6,410 bases of DNA from a bacterium (GTDB lineage Bacteria > Zhuqueibacterota > Zhuqueibacteria > Residuimicrobiales > Krinioviventaceae): contig JAJRST010000053.1 in assembly GCA_024278645.1 (NCBI GenBank), positions 1 to 6,410 on the forward strand, in the 5' to 3' direction. Below, piece after piece: positions 1 to 5,877 of the stretch. How positions within the stretch are numbered: the stretch's first letter is position 1; each line of letters starts with the position of its first letter. The position numbers and the translations under genes are program-made. The notes beneath the pieces were generated by a model. It was given only the letters and a program-made list of their open reading frames with translations, did not search any database and had not been told where the DNA came from.

Positions 1-720
1 CCCCCAGTTCATGATGCCTTTGGCATAGTGCTCGGTGTCGTTCAAGGCAAAATCGTATTCAATCAAAAGAGCGAGATCAGTGGTGATATGAATATCGGAA
101 GCAATAAAGATTGTAGGGACGTTTCTCTCGCCGTTTGCATTTTCAAGAGCATAGCTCACCCATGCATGGAGACCGGAGGTTACAACAGAAGAGTATCCCT
201 TTGAAATTGTCAAGAAAAAACCCCGGGATTTGAACTGGTAGCGATCTCCAAACTCGGCGTTGTAATTTGCTTTGGTGGAATCCGAAGAATATAATGGGCC
301 GTAGCCTTGTGAATCAAATCCGATCACTATGGACGGCAGCCTGAGGCTCTCATCGGTAATCCGGTACATGAAATGGACGCCGGGTTTGTTGTGCCAGGCC
401 ACCTTTTGCTCTTTGCCGATAATGTGCAAACCGCCGTAAGATACGCCGAACATAACCTTGCTGGAAATGCCGGCCGAAAGGCTGGCCAACAGACCGCCCT
501 GTTCATAAATACGAACGCCCGCTCGAAAAGAACCGGCTCGCAACATGCTGGCCGTCGGCATATCGATGATCTGTATGGGCTTTGAAAAATAGGTCTCTTC
601 TTTAACAATAACCTTATTAGCGCCGTACATCGATCTGTCGTTAAACTGTGCAAAAACGAGCGCGCTCGAGAGCAAAACTGCAATAACGACAAGGCTTTGT
701 CTTGTGTAGACAGGCTTCAT
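1..720 (-). CDS. Exported beta-barrel-like protein, N-terminal 240 residues (3' end outside window)
   Basis: The reading frame opens at an ATG (718-720) and runs in frame off the left edge, so 240 residues are visible and the C-terminus is missing. Residues 1-24 form a signal peptide: basic start, hydrophobic core, cleavage expected after VFA, before Gln25. The rest alternates polar and hydrophobic residues with Gly/Tyr turns, as in outer-membrane strands. Recognisable stretches are 'DMPTASMLRAGSFRAG' (53-68), 'FGVSYGG' (91-97), 'NKPGVHFMYRITDE' (111-124), 'GFDSQGYGPLY' (134-144) and 'EYDFALND' (221-228). I recall a widespread uncharacterised FCB family with this pattern, distantly YjbH-like, but assign no function. 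An AAAGGG about 10 bases upstream is the likely ribosome site, with a sigma70-type promoter before it, so the gene may be its own transcription unit. There is one sharp oddity: codons 4-8 form one arm of a 13-bp inverted repeat spanning the promoter. Confidence 0.85.
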   Translation of the reverse strand, partial: MKPVYTRQSLVVIAVLLSSALVFAQFNDRSMYGANKVIVKEETYFSKPIQIIDMPTASMLRAGSFRAGVRIYEQGGLLASLSAGISSKVMFGVSYGGLHIIGKEQKVAWHNKPGVHFMYRITDESLRLPSIVIGFDSQGYGPLYSSDSTKANYNAEFGDRYQFKSRGFFLTISKGYSSVVTSGLHAWVSYALENANGERNVPTIFIASDIHITTDLALLIEYDFALNDTEHYAKGIMNWG

Positions 721-809
721 AAGAGGACCACCCTTTGCTTATGCTATTTTGGTTAAATGTAAGGGAAAAAGGGTACAAAGTCAATAGTTATAGTTATCTA
801 CACAAGACA
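698..809. repeat. 13-bp perfect inverted repeat flanking promoter and start codon
   Basis: TGTCTTGTGTAGA at 698-710 is the exact reverse complement of TCTACACAAGACA at 797-809, with 86 bases between. One arm is inside codons 4-8 of the gene starting at 720. The other is just downstream of the stop of the gene ending at 818 and upstream of the -35 box. The arms bracket the promoter, ribosome site and start codon. Confidence 0.6.
756..784 (-). promoter_or_regulatory. Candidate sigma70-type promoter for the 720-1 gene
   Basis: On the minus strand, TTGACT (784-779, 5 of 6 to TTGACA) is followed by a 17-base spacer and TACATT (761-756, 4 of 6 to TATAAT). Transcription would begin near 749, leaving a leader of about 30 bases with the AAAGGG ribosome site. 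It lies in the 97-base gap after the preceding gene's stop. This is the best-spaced promoter match I found in the window, but it was judged by eye. Confidence 0.5.
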
Positions 810-817
810 TTATGTTT

Positions 818-1405
818 TTAAAGCCTAGAGATGACGCTAAAGCCGACGACGATGGCGAACATGGACCAGGGATTTTCATGCACCGGCGGCGTTGGAAACA
901 AATAAATATACTGAAACTTTACACGCAGCACCGTTAAGGAACCGAGCTTGGATCGCGTGCCCACGCCCAGGGACACCGCCGGCCCGGTATAAATTCTCTC
1001 ATCGTTAATATTTTCCGAGCGTTCTGCCCACAAGCCGGCGCTAACCGAACCGTAGATGCCGGCCGTGGAGCGTTCATATTTTCGCGCCCACTGGTTTCCC
1101 GTATTGCGGTCAAGGTTGCTCATATCCAGGAATCTTTTCGACAACCCGCATAGAAACAGACCGGAGAGATCAAAGCGATCCTCGGCAAACTGCATGGTTA
1201 GCCGGGGTTCAATCTCTAATATAAAATCCTTTGCAAAATAGTAGCCCCACAGGCCGTCCAGGTTTAAATTTGTTTCGGATGTGTCACTGTCGGTTTGCGA
1301 CCAAAAGGTCACGCCGCCGCCAATTTCCTGTGAACCGCGTTTTTGTGCGTAACTTGCGCTGCCTGCCAAAAAGATGAGTAAGATAGAAAGAGCCCGATGT
1401 GTCAC
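818..1405 (-). CDS. Small outer-membrane beta-barrel-like protein, unknown function
   Basis: This is a 195-residue product with a clear signal peptide (residues 1-20, cleavage expected at SYA|QK). The mature part opens with 'GSQEIGGGVTFW' (25-35), a pattern common at the first strand of small 8-stranded outer-membrane barrels in FCB genomes. Amphipathic strands follow, e.g. LILEIEPRLTMQF-like segments near 61-73, 114-127, 139-150 and 156-170. It ends in a hydrophobic strand finishing ...SRL, without the usual terminal Phe. One cysteine (C86) is present. The start is GTG (1403-1405): GAAAGGA sits 7 bases upstream, the signal peptide begins immediately, and no in-frame ATG exists upstream. An out-of-frame ATG at 1411-1413 reads only three codons before TGA. 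The gene lies 104 bases after the TonB-domain lipoprotein gene, with no convincing promoter between, so read-through is plausible. I do not recognise a specific function. Confidence 0.85.
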   Translation of the reverse strand: MTHRALSILLIFLAGSASYAQKRGSQEIGGGVTFWSQTDSDTSETNLNLDGLWGYYFAKDFILEIEPRLTMQFAEDRFDLSGLFLCGLSKRFLDMSNLDRNTGNQWARKYERSTAGIYGSVSAGLWAERSENINDERIYTGPAVSLGVGTRSKLGSLTVLRVKFQYIYLFPTPPVHENPWSMFAIVVGFSVISRL

Positions 1406-1412
1406 GATTCCA

Positions 1413-1419
1413 TCCTTTC
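1413..1419 (-). promoter_or_regulatory. Ribosome binding site that fixes a GTG start
   Basis: GAAAGGA (minus strand, 1419-1413) is 7 bases from the GTG at 1405-1403. The ATG at 1413-1411 directly abuts this site and is out of frame, so the GTG is the better start for the 818-1405 gene. Confidence 0.6.
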
Positions 1420-1509
1420 AAATTAGTTGCTGTGTATTCGTGTAATGGTACTGAAATGGTTAAGAGATGCGGACAACGAGGGTTGCAACAGGAAAAAATG
1501 GGGACTCGT

Positions 1510-2304
1510 TCAAACCCCGGGTTCGATTGTTTGCAATTCGTTCAATCGGGATTCGATGATGTCAATGAGGGCCGTAGCTTTTTGGGAGGTTTTGCGGGAT
1601 CGCAGCGCCTTGACTCGAATGTCGCCTTCCGCCTTGATGAGAAGTCGAATCAAATCTTCTTTAACCTGTTCTGTCAATTCAGAGTCAGGGTATTGATTCA
1701 GAAAATCATCGAAAAGAGCAAAAGGAGCGACGATTTCAGGCCAAAAGTCGTGCCAGCGGGAAATTGTTGATTTTTGTACAACGCCTTTGATAATGTAATT
1801 GATATCAAGGCCGTCGAACTTGTCCACGTATTCGACCAAGCCGACATAACGAATATAAAGCTTGCGTTGATATTCCGCTTTATCATTCGGAGCCGCAGAT
1901 TTTCGGATAAGCTTTTGCAAATAGAGCACATCCTGGGTCCACTTTTGTTTCTCAAAAAAGACGTCGGTGAGTTTGTATCGCAAGAGGAGTTTCGTCCACG
2001 AGCTTATGGGCTTTTCATCGACCATGGCCGGCCGAAAGGTGAGGGTTTGTGCGAACTGAAAAGCCGCCGTATCCAAAACGGCATGGCCGGATGATTTTAT
2101 GATATTGACGCTCTCGGGGCGGCCGTCGGCGTTGACAAAAACGCCGACGACGACTTGGCCCTCAATTTTATCGAGCTGCGCCGCAAGAGGGTAATCCAAC
2201 GGTACATCCGAGAGGACCTTGGCAGGACGAAATCGTGACGAAGCGCATGCCAAAAGCGCCGTCATCGCAAACACAAGAGCAATTTGAGGAATTCTTTTGA
2301 TCAT
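1510..2304 (-). CDS. Predicted outer-membrane lipoprotein with TonB C-terminal domain and unknown helical domain
   Basis: The product has 264 residues. It starts with a lipoprotein signal ending in lipobox LLAC with Cys20; Ala21-Ser22 follow, so no Asp at +2, which favours outer-membrane sorting. Residues about 35-112 match a TonB C-terminal fold: 'YPLAAQLDKIEGQVVVGVFV' (38-57), 'NADGRPESVNIIKSSG' (58-73), 'LDTAAFQFAQTLTFRPA' (77-93) and a last strand 'KLLLRYKL' (105-112). Residues 113-264 are predicted mostly helical and unrecognised; 'FLNQYPDSELTEQVKEDL' resembles one TPR-like helix pair. There is no transmembrane helix. A longer frame reaches back to 2409 inside the neighbour, but ATG 2302-2304 is preferred because the signal begins there and AAGG overlapping the upstream stop lies 6 bases away. 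The gap to the FadL-like gene is 8 bases, so co-transcription and translational coupling are likely. Its role is inferred as periplasmic, possibly bridging the outer membrane to other envelope parts. Confidence 0.85.
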   Translation of the reverse strand: MIKRIPQIALVFAMTALLACASSRFRPAKVLSDVPLDYPLAAQLDKIEGQVVVGVFVNADGRPESVNIIKSSGHAVLDTAAFQFAQTLTFRPAMVDEKPISSWTKLLLRYKLTDVFFEKQKWTQDVLYLQKLIRKSAAPNDKAEYQRKLYIRYVGLVEYVDKFDGLDINYIIKGVVQKSTISRWHDFWPEIVAPFALFDDFLNQYPDSELTEQVKEDLIRLLIKAEGDIRVKALRSRKTSQKATALIDIIESRLNELQTIEPGV

Positions 2305-2308
2305 TCGC

Positions 2309-2315
2309 GCCCTTA
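2309..2315 (-). promoter_or_regulatory. Ribosome site overlapping the upstream stop codon
   Basis: On the minus strand TAAGGGC (2315-2309) contains both the TAA stop of the FadL-like gene and an AAGG ribosome site 6 bases from the ATG at 2304. This supports translational coupling and decides the start of the TonB-domain lipoprotein against the longer upstream frame. Confidence 0.55.
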
Positions 2316-3743
2316 AAATCGAATCGACAAGGTGCCGACGACCTTTTCGAGCGTGATGTCTTCCAGAGCCGGTGAATTTGTCAAGTTGTCGATTGTTTCC
2401 CGCTTCCATGCGCCGCGTTGATAGCTCAAGTCGACCATGACTTGCTTGTCGAGCATTAAACTGGCGCCGGCCGTTAGATATTCTTTATCAGGCCGCACGT
2501 TGGCATAACGATACGGCGTGGGATCCTGAAACCAGCCGGCTCTCACTTTGGCGCGCACTATCGGGATATACATTTCGGCGCCCAAATGCAATTTTGTGAC
2601 TGATTTAAAGTCCTTGGCAATACGATTATTGACGTCGTGCTTTGTATCTCCGGCAATCGGAGGATCCGTCAGAAATTCGGCCTGCGACCAGTCCTGAAAG
2701 TCGGCGCCGCCGGAAAACAAAAAGTTCAAAAGCTTTACTGAAGCGCCAAAGCTGAATGTGTACGGCGTCTTGATCTTATAAGTCGTGGCGCCGCTCTCTT
2801 CGGGGACGCTAAAACTGTCGCCCGAATCATAATTTTCTTTCCAGGAATCGGCCCAGGTTTCTTTTATTTTCAGAGTCGTCGGCGTCGAAATTGTGGCGCC
2901 CATGCGCAGCATGCTGCCAAAGCGATAAAGAGCGCCGATCTTAAAATTCGTGCCTTTTATATCCGAAACAATGCTTTGGCGATACTGCCAGTCCTTCAGG
3001 TCCGATATATTTTCGTTGCCGTTTTCATCATATTCCTGGTAGGTATTATGTTTATTATAAATATCATACTCGGAAAATTCCATGGAATAGTCGTCTTTGC
3101 CGCTGATAAAATTCACGGAAGCGCCGAGAAAAAAATTCCGCTGCATTTCAAGAGATGCGGCAAAAGAGAAATGATTGAGAGAACCCTTTTCAACAATGGA
3201 TTGTTTCTGATAAACATTATCTTCCACTGTCGTATATTGATAATCTTCGGCTGTCTGGTAAAAATAGTCCGGGTATGCGGCCCATCCTTCATTATAGCCT
3301 TCAATTTCAAAACGGTTGTCAAAATCACGCACTTTGTTATAACCGACGGCAAAGACAAGGCTTCCCTGGTACGTGGGCACCGGCATGGTGATGCCTATGG
3401 AGTTCAGACGCGAAAAGGTGTCCTCTGTTTTTATTGTATTCGCGGCCGAGGGAACCAGGTCAGCGGCCTGGGGATCAAACGTGGCGTTGTTGACAATTTT
3501 ATTATGCGAAAAGCCGACGTTCACCTCCATGCGGCGAATTTGCCCGAGACCCGCGGGATTCCAATAGATGGCGGAATAGTCGTCGGCGACGCCCACATAA
3601 GCGCCGCCCATGCCCATGGCCCGCGAGCCGACGCCGAGTTCTTCCCCCAGGAAAAAGATTTCTTCCTGAGCATAACCGACGCCACCCGTAATACATAAGA
3701 TAAGAGCAAATAGAATGATATAGGATGATTTTCTATTTAACAT
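2313..3743 (-). CDS. FadL/OMPP1/PorV-like outer-membrane protein
   Basis: The product has 476 residues with a signal peptide (1-25, cleavage expected at GYA|QEE). The mature N-terminus carries the family hallmark: 'GVGSRAMGMGGAYVGVADD' (37-55) followed by 'YWNPAGL' (60-66), the NPAG motif shared by FadL-type channels and the PorV/UPF0164 group. The remainder is a long series of alternating strands with acidic, aromatic loops (about 140-270). It ends in 'VVGTLSIRF', a terminal Phe typical of barrels inserted by BamA. The length is close to or slightly above known FadL proteins. The ATG at 3743 has GGGAG 7 bases upstream. FadL members move hydrophobic compounds across the outer membrane, while PorV acts as a surface-shuttle in type IX secretion. 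Sequence reading alone does not separate these, and no other secretion gene is visible here. It is followed after 8 bases by the TonB-domain lipoprotein. Confidence 0.9.
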   Translation of the reverse strand: MLNRKSSYIILFALILCITGGVGYAQEEIFFLGEELGVGSRAMGMGGAYVGVADDYSAIYWNPAGLGQIRRMEVNVGFSHNKIVNNATFDPQAADLVPSAANTIKTEDTFSRLNSIGITMPVPTYQGSLVFAVGYNKVRDFDNRFEIEGYNEGWAAYPDYFYQTAEDYQYTTVEDNVYQKQSIVEKGSLNHFSFAASLEMQRNFFLGASVNFISGKDDYSMEFSEYDIYNKHNTYQEYDENGNENISDLKDWQYRQSIVSDIKGTNFKIGALYRFGSMLRMGATISTPTTLKIKETWADSWKENYDSGDSFSVPEESGATTYKIKTPYTFSFGASVKLLNFLFSGGADFQDWSQAEFLTDPPIAGDTKHDVNNRIAKDFKSVTKLHLGAEMYIPIVRAKVRAGWFQDPTPYRYANVRPDKEYLTAGASLMLDKQVMVDLSYQRGAWKRETIDNLTNSPALEDITLEKVVGTLSIRF

Positions 3744-3799
3744 AACATTTCTCCCGAAAATTAGGCGAATGCGTATAGCCTCGTAAAAACTTTAACCAC

Positions 3800-5014
3800 T
3801 TAACGTCGACTTCGTCCGCTGGAAGAACGGCTTCCGCCGGAGCTTCTGCTGCCGCTGGACGAGCTGCCCTTGGAAGAACTGCTCGATCCGCTGCTGGAAC
3901 CGGAGTACCTGGGCTGGCTGCGCGAAGAAGAGCTGCCCGACGATGACGGTCGATAGCTCGGACTGCTTGAACGTCTTGAGGACGACGGCTTGTAGGCGCT
4001 TCCCGAACGCCTGGATGAACTCGATGTCGACGACGAACGGTTGTAGCTCGGAGCGCTTGAACGACTGCTTTTTTTGGTGACGCTTCGTGTACGAGTTCTC
4101 GTTGTCGCCGAGGAGGAACGACTTCGCGTCCGCGACGTCTTATTGATCGTCGATTTGTCGGATGAACTTCGGCTCCGCGTCTTTGAAGTTACGGCTTGCC
4201 GCGTCGATGTTGTGGGACGAGCTGGAATCTCGCCGACGCTCGGATTGCTTCGCGTCCGCTGCCTTGTGTTGCTGATCGCTCCATCACGCGTGGAAACCCC
4301 GGAAGTTCGGGTTCGGGTCACCGTGGTCCTTCTCGCCGTGGCTGCGCCTGCCGTGGCGCGCGAGCGCCTGTCGCTTGTTACCGTAGTAGAACGCGTCCGC
4401 GTCGCCTCGCCGCGGGATTTTGCCGGAACGACCATCGGGCCGCTGGCTGTCATGACGGTTCGCATACGATCCGGTCGCGTCTGAGTTATGGTACGACGAC
4501 CGAATGAACGCCGGGCATTTATCGTACCCTCGCCGCCGCCGCCACCGCCAATATAGACGGGATAAGCGACCACCGGAGCGCCGTAGCCCACATGATACCA
4601 CCCATAAGGCCTGTGATAATATCCCCATCCACCATAGTAAGGATAAGGCGAATAATAGGGGTCGCCATAAGAAAAATAAAAGCCACCGTAAGGATCCCAT
4701 ACAGACGTCTGGTAATACCAGGGATCTACTGCATAGTACCAATAAGGCTCGTACCACCATGAATTCAAATAAACCGGCGCGTAGCTGTTATTCACATACA
4801 CATCATGATCGTACTGCTGATAGACGACTGCGTCGTCGGATTGCTCCTCATCATAATAGCCGGATTCATCCCAGTAACCGCCGTCATCCCGATCATCATA
4901 AACGTCGGTATTGACGCCGCCGGTTCGACCGATTTGCGTATAGCAACCGGTCAGGGAAAGGATCGCCAGCGACAAAAGCGATACGGTTATTAAACCTTTT
5001 AAATTATTTTTCAT
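3800..5014 (-). CDS. Triblock lipoprotein: acidic, Tyr/Trp-rich, then Arg/Ser/Thr-rich tail; unknown function
   Basis: I do not recognise this 404-residue protein. Residues 1-24 are a lipoprotein signal with lipobox LTGC (Cys24, the only cysteine). Three blocks follow. Residues 37-71 hold 14 Asp/Glu against a single Arg. Residues 78-154 contain 32 Tyr/Trp/Phe in 77 positions, with a recurring [DE]P[YW] at 89-91, 97-99, 107-109 and 118-120, and then six Gly (156-161). Residues 165-404 are basic and low-complexity, with about 45 Arg, 8 Lys and only 6 acidic residues. The end is dominated by Ser: TRSRSSS occurs at 279-285 and 296-302, and Tyr-centred units such as 'PSYNRSSS', 'AYKPSSS' and 'PSYRPSSS' recur near 322-358. 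It probably is largely disordered and tethered to a membrane, perhaps binding polyanions (LPS, nucleic acid, exopolysaccharide); that is inference. The start is supported by AAAGGAGG 9 bases upstream. A 56-base gap separates it from the FadL-like gene. Confidence 0.85.
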   Translation of the reverse strand: MKNNLKGLITVSLLSLAILSLTGCYTQIGRTGGVNTDVYDDRDDGGYWDESGYYDEEQSDDAVVYQQYDHDVYVNNSYAPVYLNSWWYEPYWYYAVDPWYYQTSVWDPYGGFYFSYGDPYYSPYPYYGGWGYYHRPYGWYHVGYGAPVVAYPVYIGGGGGGEGTINARRSFGRRTITQTRPDRMRTVMTASGPMVVPAKSRGEATRTRSTTVTSDRRSRATAGAATARRTTVTRTRTSGVSTRDGAISNTRQRTRSNPSVGEIPARPTTSTRQAVTSKTRSRSSSDKSTINKTSRTRSRSSSATTRTRTRSVTKKSSRSSAPSYNRSSSTSSSSRRSGSAYKPSSSRRSSSPSYRPSSSGSSSSRSQPRYSGSSSGSSSSSKGSSSSGSRSSGGSRSSSGRSRR

Positions 5015-5079
5015 AACGAGTCGCCTCCTTTCATGAGCGCGAAGCTCTTAATTCTTAAAAACTGACAGGCTACTCTCAT
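5011..5079 (-). CDS. Possible 22-residue leader ORF coupled to the triblock lipoprotein
   Basis: An ATG at 5077-5079 is preceded by AAAAGG with a 6-base gap (5086-5091) and opens a 22-codon frame. It ends at TGA 5011-5013, overlapping the lipoprotein's start as ATGA. The lipoprotein's ribosome site (AAAGGAGG) lies inside this frame and encodes Lys-Gly-Gly. The peptide is basic and mixed in composition, with 'MRVACQFLRI' at its start. The same frame extends to an ATG at 5119-5121 (36 codons) without a ribosome site. Caution: any gene starting ATGA supplies this stop automatically, so the overlap is weak evidence. It may be a translated leader that regulates its neighbour, or chance. Confidence 0.3.
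   Translation of the reverse strand: MRVACQFLRIKSFALMKGGDSL
5024..5031 (-). promoter_or_regulatory. Strong Shine-Dalgarno site of the triblock lipoprotein
   Basis: AAAGGAGG (minus strand, 5031-5024) lies 9 bases from the ATG at 5014. It is the strongest anti-16S match in the window and argues for high translation of this lipoprotein. It also argues for a host that uses Shine-Dalgarno pairing, unlike most Bacteroidota. Confidence 0.65.
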
Positions 5080-5121
5080 AAAGCACCTTTTAAATCTCTT
5101 TTCATTCTTTAGACGCACCAT

Positions 5122-5127
5122 ATAATA
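5122..5127 (-). promoter_or_regulatory. Weak -10 candidate upstream of the triblock lipoprotein
   Basis: TATTAT (minus strand, 5127-5122, 5 of 6 to TATAAT) sits about 110 bases before the lipoprotein start, in the 190-base gap that is the longest in the window. No good -35 hexamer is seen 16-18 bases upstream (TTTCTT at 17). The gap length and AT-rich content suggest a separate transcription start, but this exact site is uncertain. Confidence 0.2.
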
Positions 5128-5205
5128 CTAATGTTTACCGCATAAAGAAACGAGAGTTCCAACTTTTTCATTAAAACAGTAAAATCTTGCAAATTCGTCC
5201 AAAAA

Positions 5206-5823
5206 TCATTCCGGTTTGAAACTATAGGTGCAAGCGACCCAGGATGCGACTTTTTTCTTGTCGATCGTCGCCGGCAAGTAGCTGTTTTTTTTGGCGGCCT
5301 CCAGCGCGGCCTGAGCGCATTTTTCGTTGTTGGTGCTGTTTTCAACAACGACAGCCTCCTCCACCCTTCCTTTCTCATTCACCCAAAGCATCAACTTTAC
5401 AATGCCGCGCACATTTTGCTTTACCAGCTCACGCGGATATTCCGGCAGAACCTGTACGATGGGACGCGGCGGGATTGTATCCGGCCTCCCTGTCGTTAAA
5501 CCGCTGACGCCAAAAGGGGAATCGCCGATATCCCAATCAATGATTGTTTCCTCAATAGTGGCGTCCTGCGGAATATCCGGGTCCTCCGAGGGCACGGGAA
5601 TGGCCGGCTTTTGCGGACGCACGCCGCGGCGCACCTGTTGCGTCGTCGCCGGGACCTCCTCTATTTCAAAGGAAAACGGTACAACCGGCAGCGCCTTTTT
5701 TTTGTGCTCGACGTTCTTGGGAACAATATGCAATAATATTAATAAAAATGCCAGAGAAATAACCAGGGATATTTTTATCGTTTTTCGGTAGGCAAGTTTA
5801 AATTGTTGAAATTCTTTGTTCAT
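5206..5823 (-). CDS. TonB-family inner-membrane energy transducer
   Basis: The 205-residue protein has the classical TonB layout. A short basic cytoplasmic start is followed by one hydrophobic helix (about 16-34) and a Pro-rich periplasmic linker (44-125). The linker includes 'IPVPSEDPDIPQDATIEET' (75-93), a signature I recognise from TonB proteins of Ignavibacteriota/Calditrichota-type genomes. The C-terminal TonB domain covers about 119-205: 'PEYPRELVKQNVRGIVKLML' (127-146), 'VNEKGRVEEAVVVENS' (148-163), 'AALEAAKKNSYLPA' (172-185) and 'WVACTYSFKP' (195-204). Such proteins pass proton-motive energy from ExbB-ExbD to outer-membrane receptors; ExbB/ExbD are not in this window. Cys169 and Cys198 lie within the domain, which is uncommon. 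The start ATG has only a distant GGAG (15 bases), so translation may depend on the batE-like gene ending 54 bases upstream. Confidence 0.92.
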   Translation of the reverse strand: MNKEFQQFKLAYRKTIKISLVISLAFLLILLHIVPKNVEHKKKALPVVPFSFEIEEVPATTQQVRRGVRPQKPAIPVPSEDPDIPQDATIEETIIDWDIGDSPFGVSGLTTGRPDTIPPRPIVQVLPEYPRELVKQNVRGIVKLMLWVNEKGRVEEAVVVENSTNNEKCAQAALEAAKKNSYLPATIDKKKVASWVACTYSFKPE

Positions 5824-5877
5824 TCAATTTTATCAGCGCTCCGATTCGACAAAAACCGCGTTGTCGCCATCGTGCTT

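Noticed and set aside
327..692. A 121-codon minus-strand frame within the first gene's region
   Set aside because: It is an out-of-frame shadow. The true frame is the one from the ATG at 720, which runs off the window edge with a signal peptide.
1476..1509. Palindrome GTTGCAAC (1482-1489) inside ACGAG...CTCGT in the gap after the TonB-domain lipoprotein
   Set aside because: The arms are short with a large loop, and the transcribed strand shows no terminator-like U tract after a stable stem.
1519..1535. A GGGTTCGATT stretch resembling a tRNA T-arm
   Set aside because: No matching acceptor, D or anticodon arms are nearby, and it codes for the C-terminus of the TonB-domain lipoprotein.
2305..2409. 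A 35-codon N-terminal extension of the TonB-domain lipoprotein frame
   Set aside because: It lies inside the end of the FadL-like gene, is Arg/His-rich and would bury the lipoprotein signal. The ATG at 2304 has its own ribosome site and starts the signal directly.
2976..3698. A 240-codon plus-strand frame antisense to the FadL-like gene
   Set aside because: The minus-strand frame shows a signal peptide, the GSRAMGMGG/NPAG motifs and a terminal Phe. The antisense product shows no coherent domain.
4074..4914. Long plus-strand open frames antisense to the triblock lipoprotein (4074-4484, 4196-4507, 4504-4914)
   Set aside because: They arise from the biased composition of the lipoprotein gene. 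Their products are Arg/Val/His-rich with no signal, motif or ribosome site.
5035..5047. A 4-bp stem GAGC/GCTC before the triblock lipoprotein's ribosome site
   Set aside because: It is too short to be a credible regulatory hairpin.
5121..5126. A perfect TATAAT on the plus strand
   Set aside because: There is no -35 at 16-18 bases upstream and no plus-strand gene downstream; it lies in AT-rich spacer.
5847..5866. A hairpin with 6-bp stem CGACAA/TTGTCG and 8-base loop in the batE-TonB gap
   Set aside because: The stem is short and no run of U follows on the transcribed strand, so it is not a terminator.
5820..5870. A 16-codon minus-strand ORF between the batE-like and TonB genes, ending in an ATGA overlap with the TonB start
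   Set aside because: It has no ribosome site, and the ATGA overlap follows automatically from a start beginning ATGA. It is too short to support, although reinitiation from the batE-like stop 7 bases earlier is conceivable.
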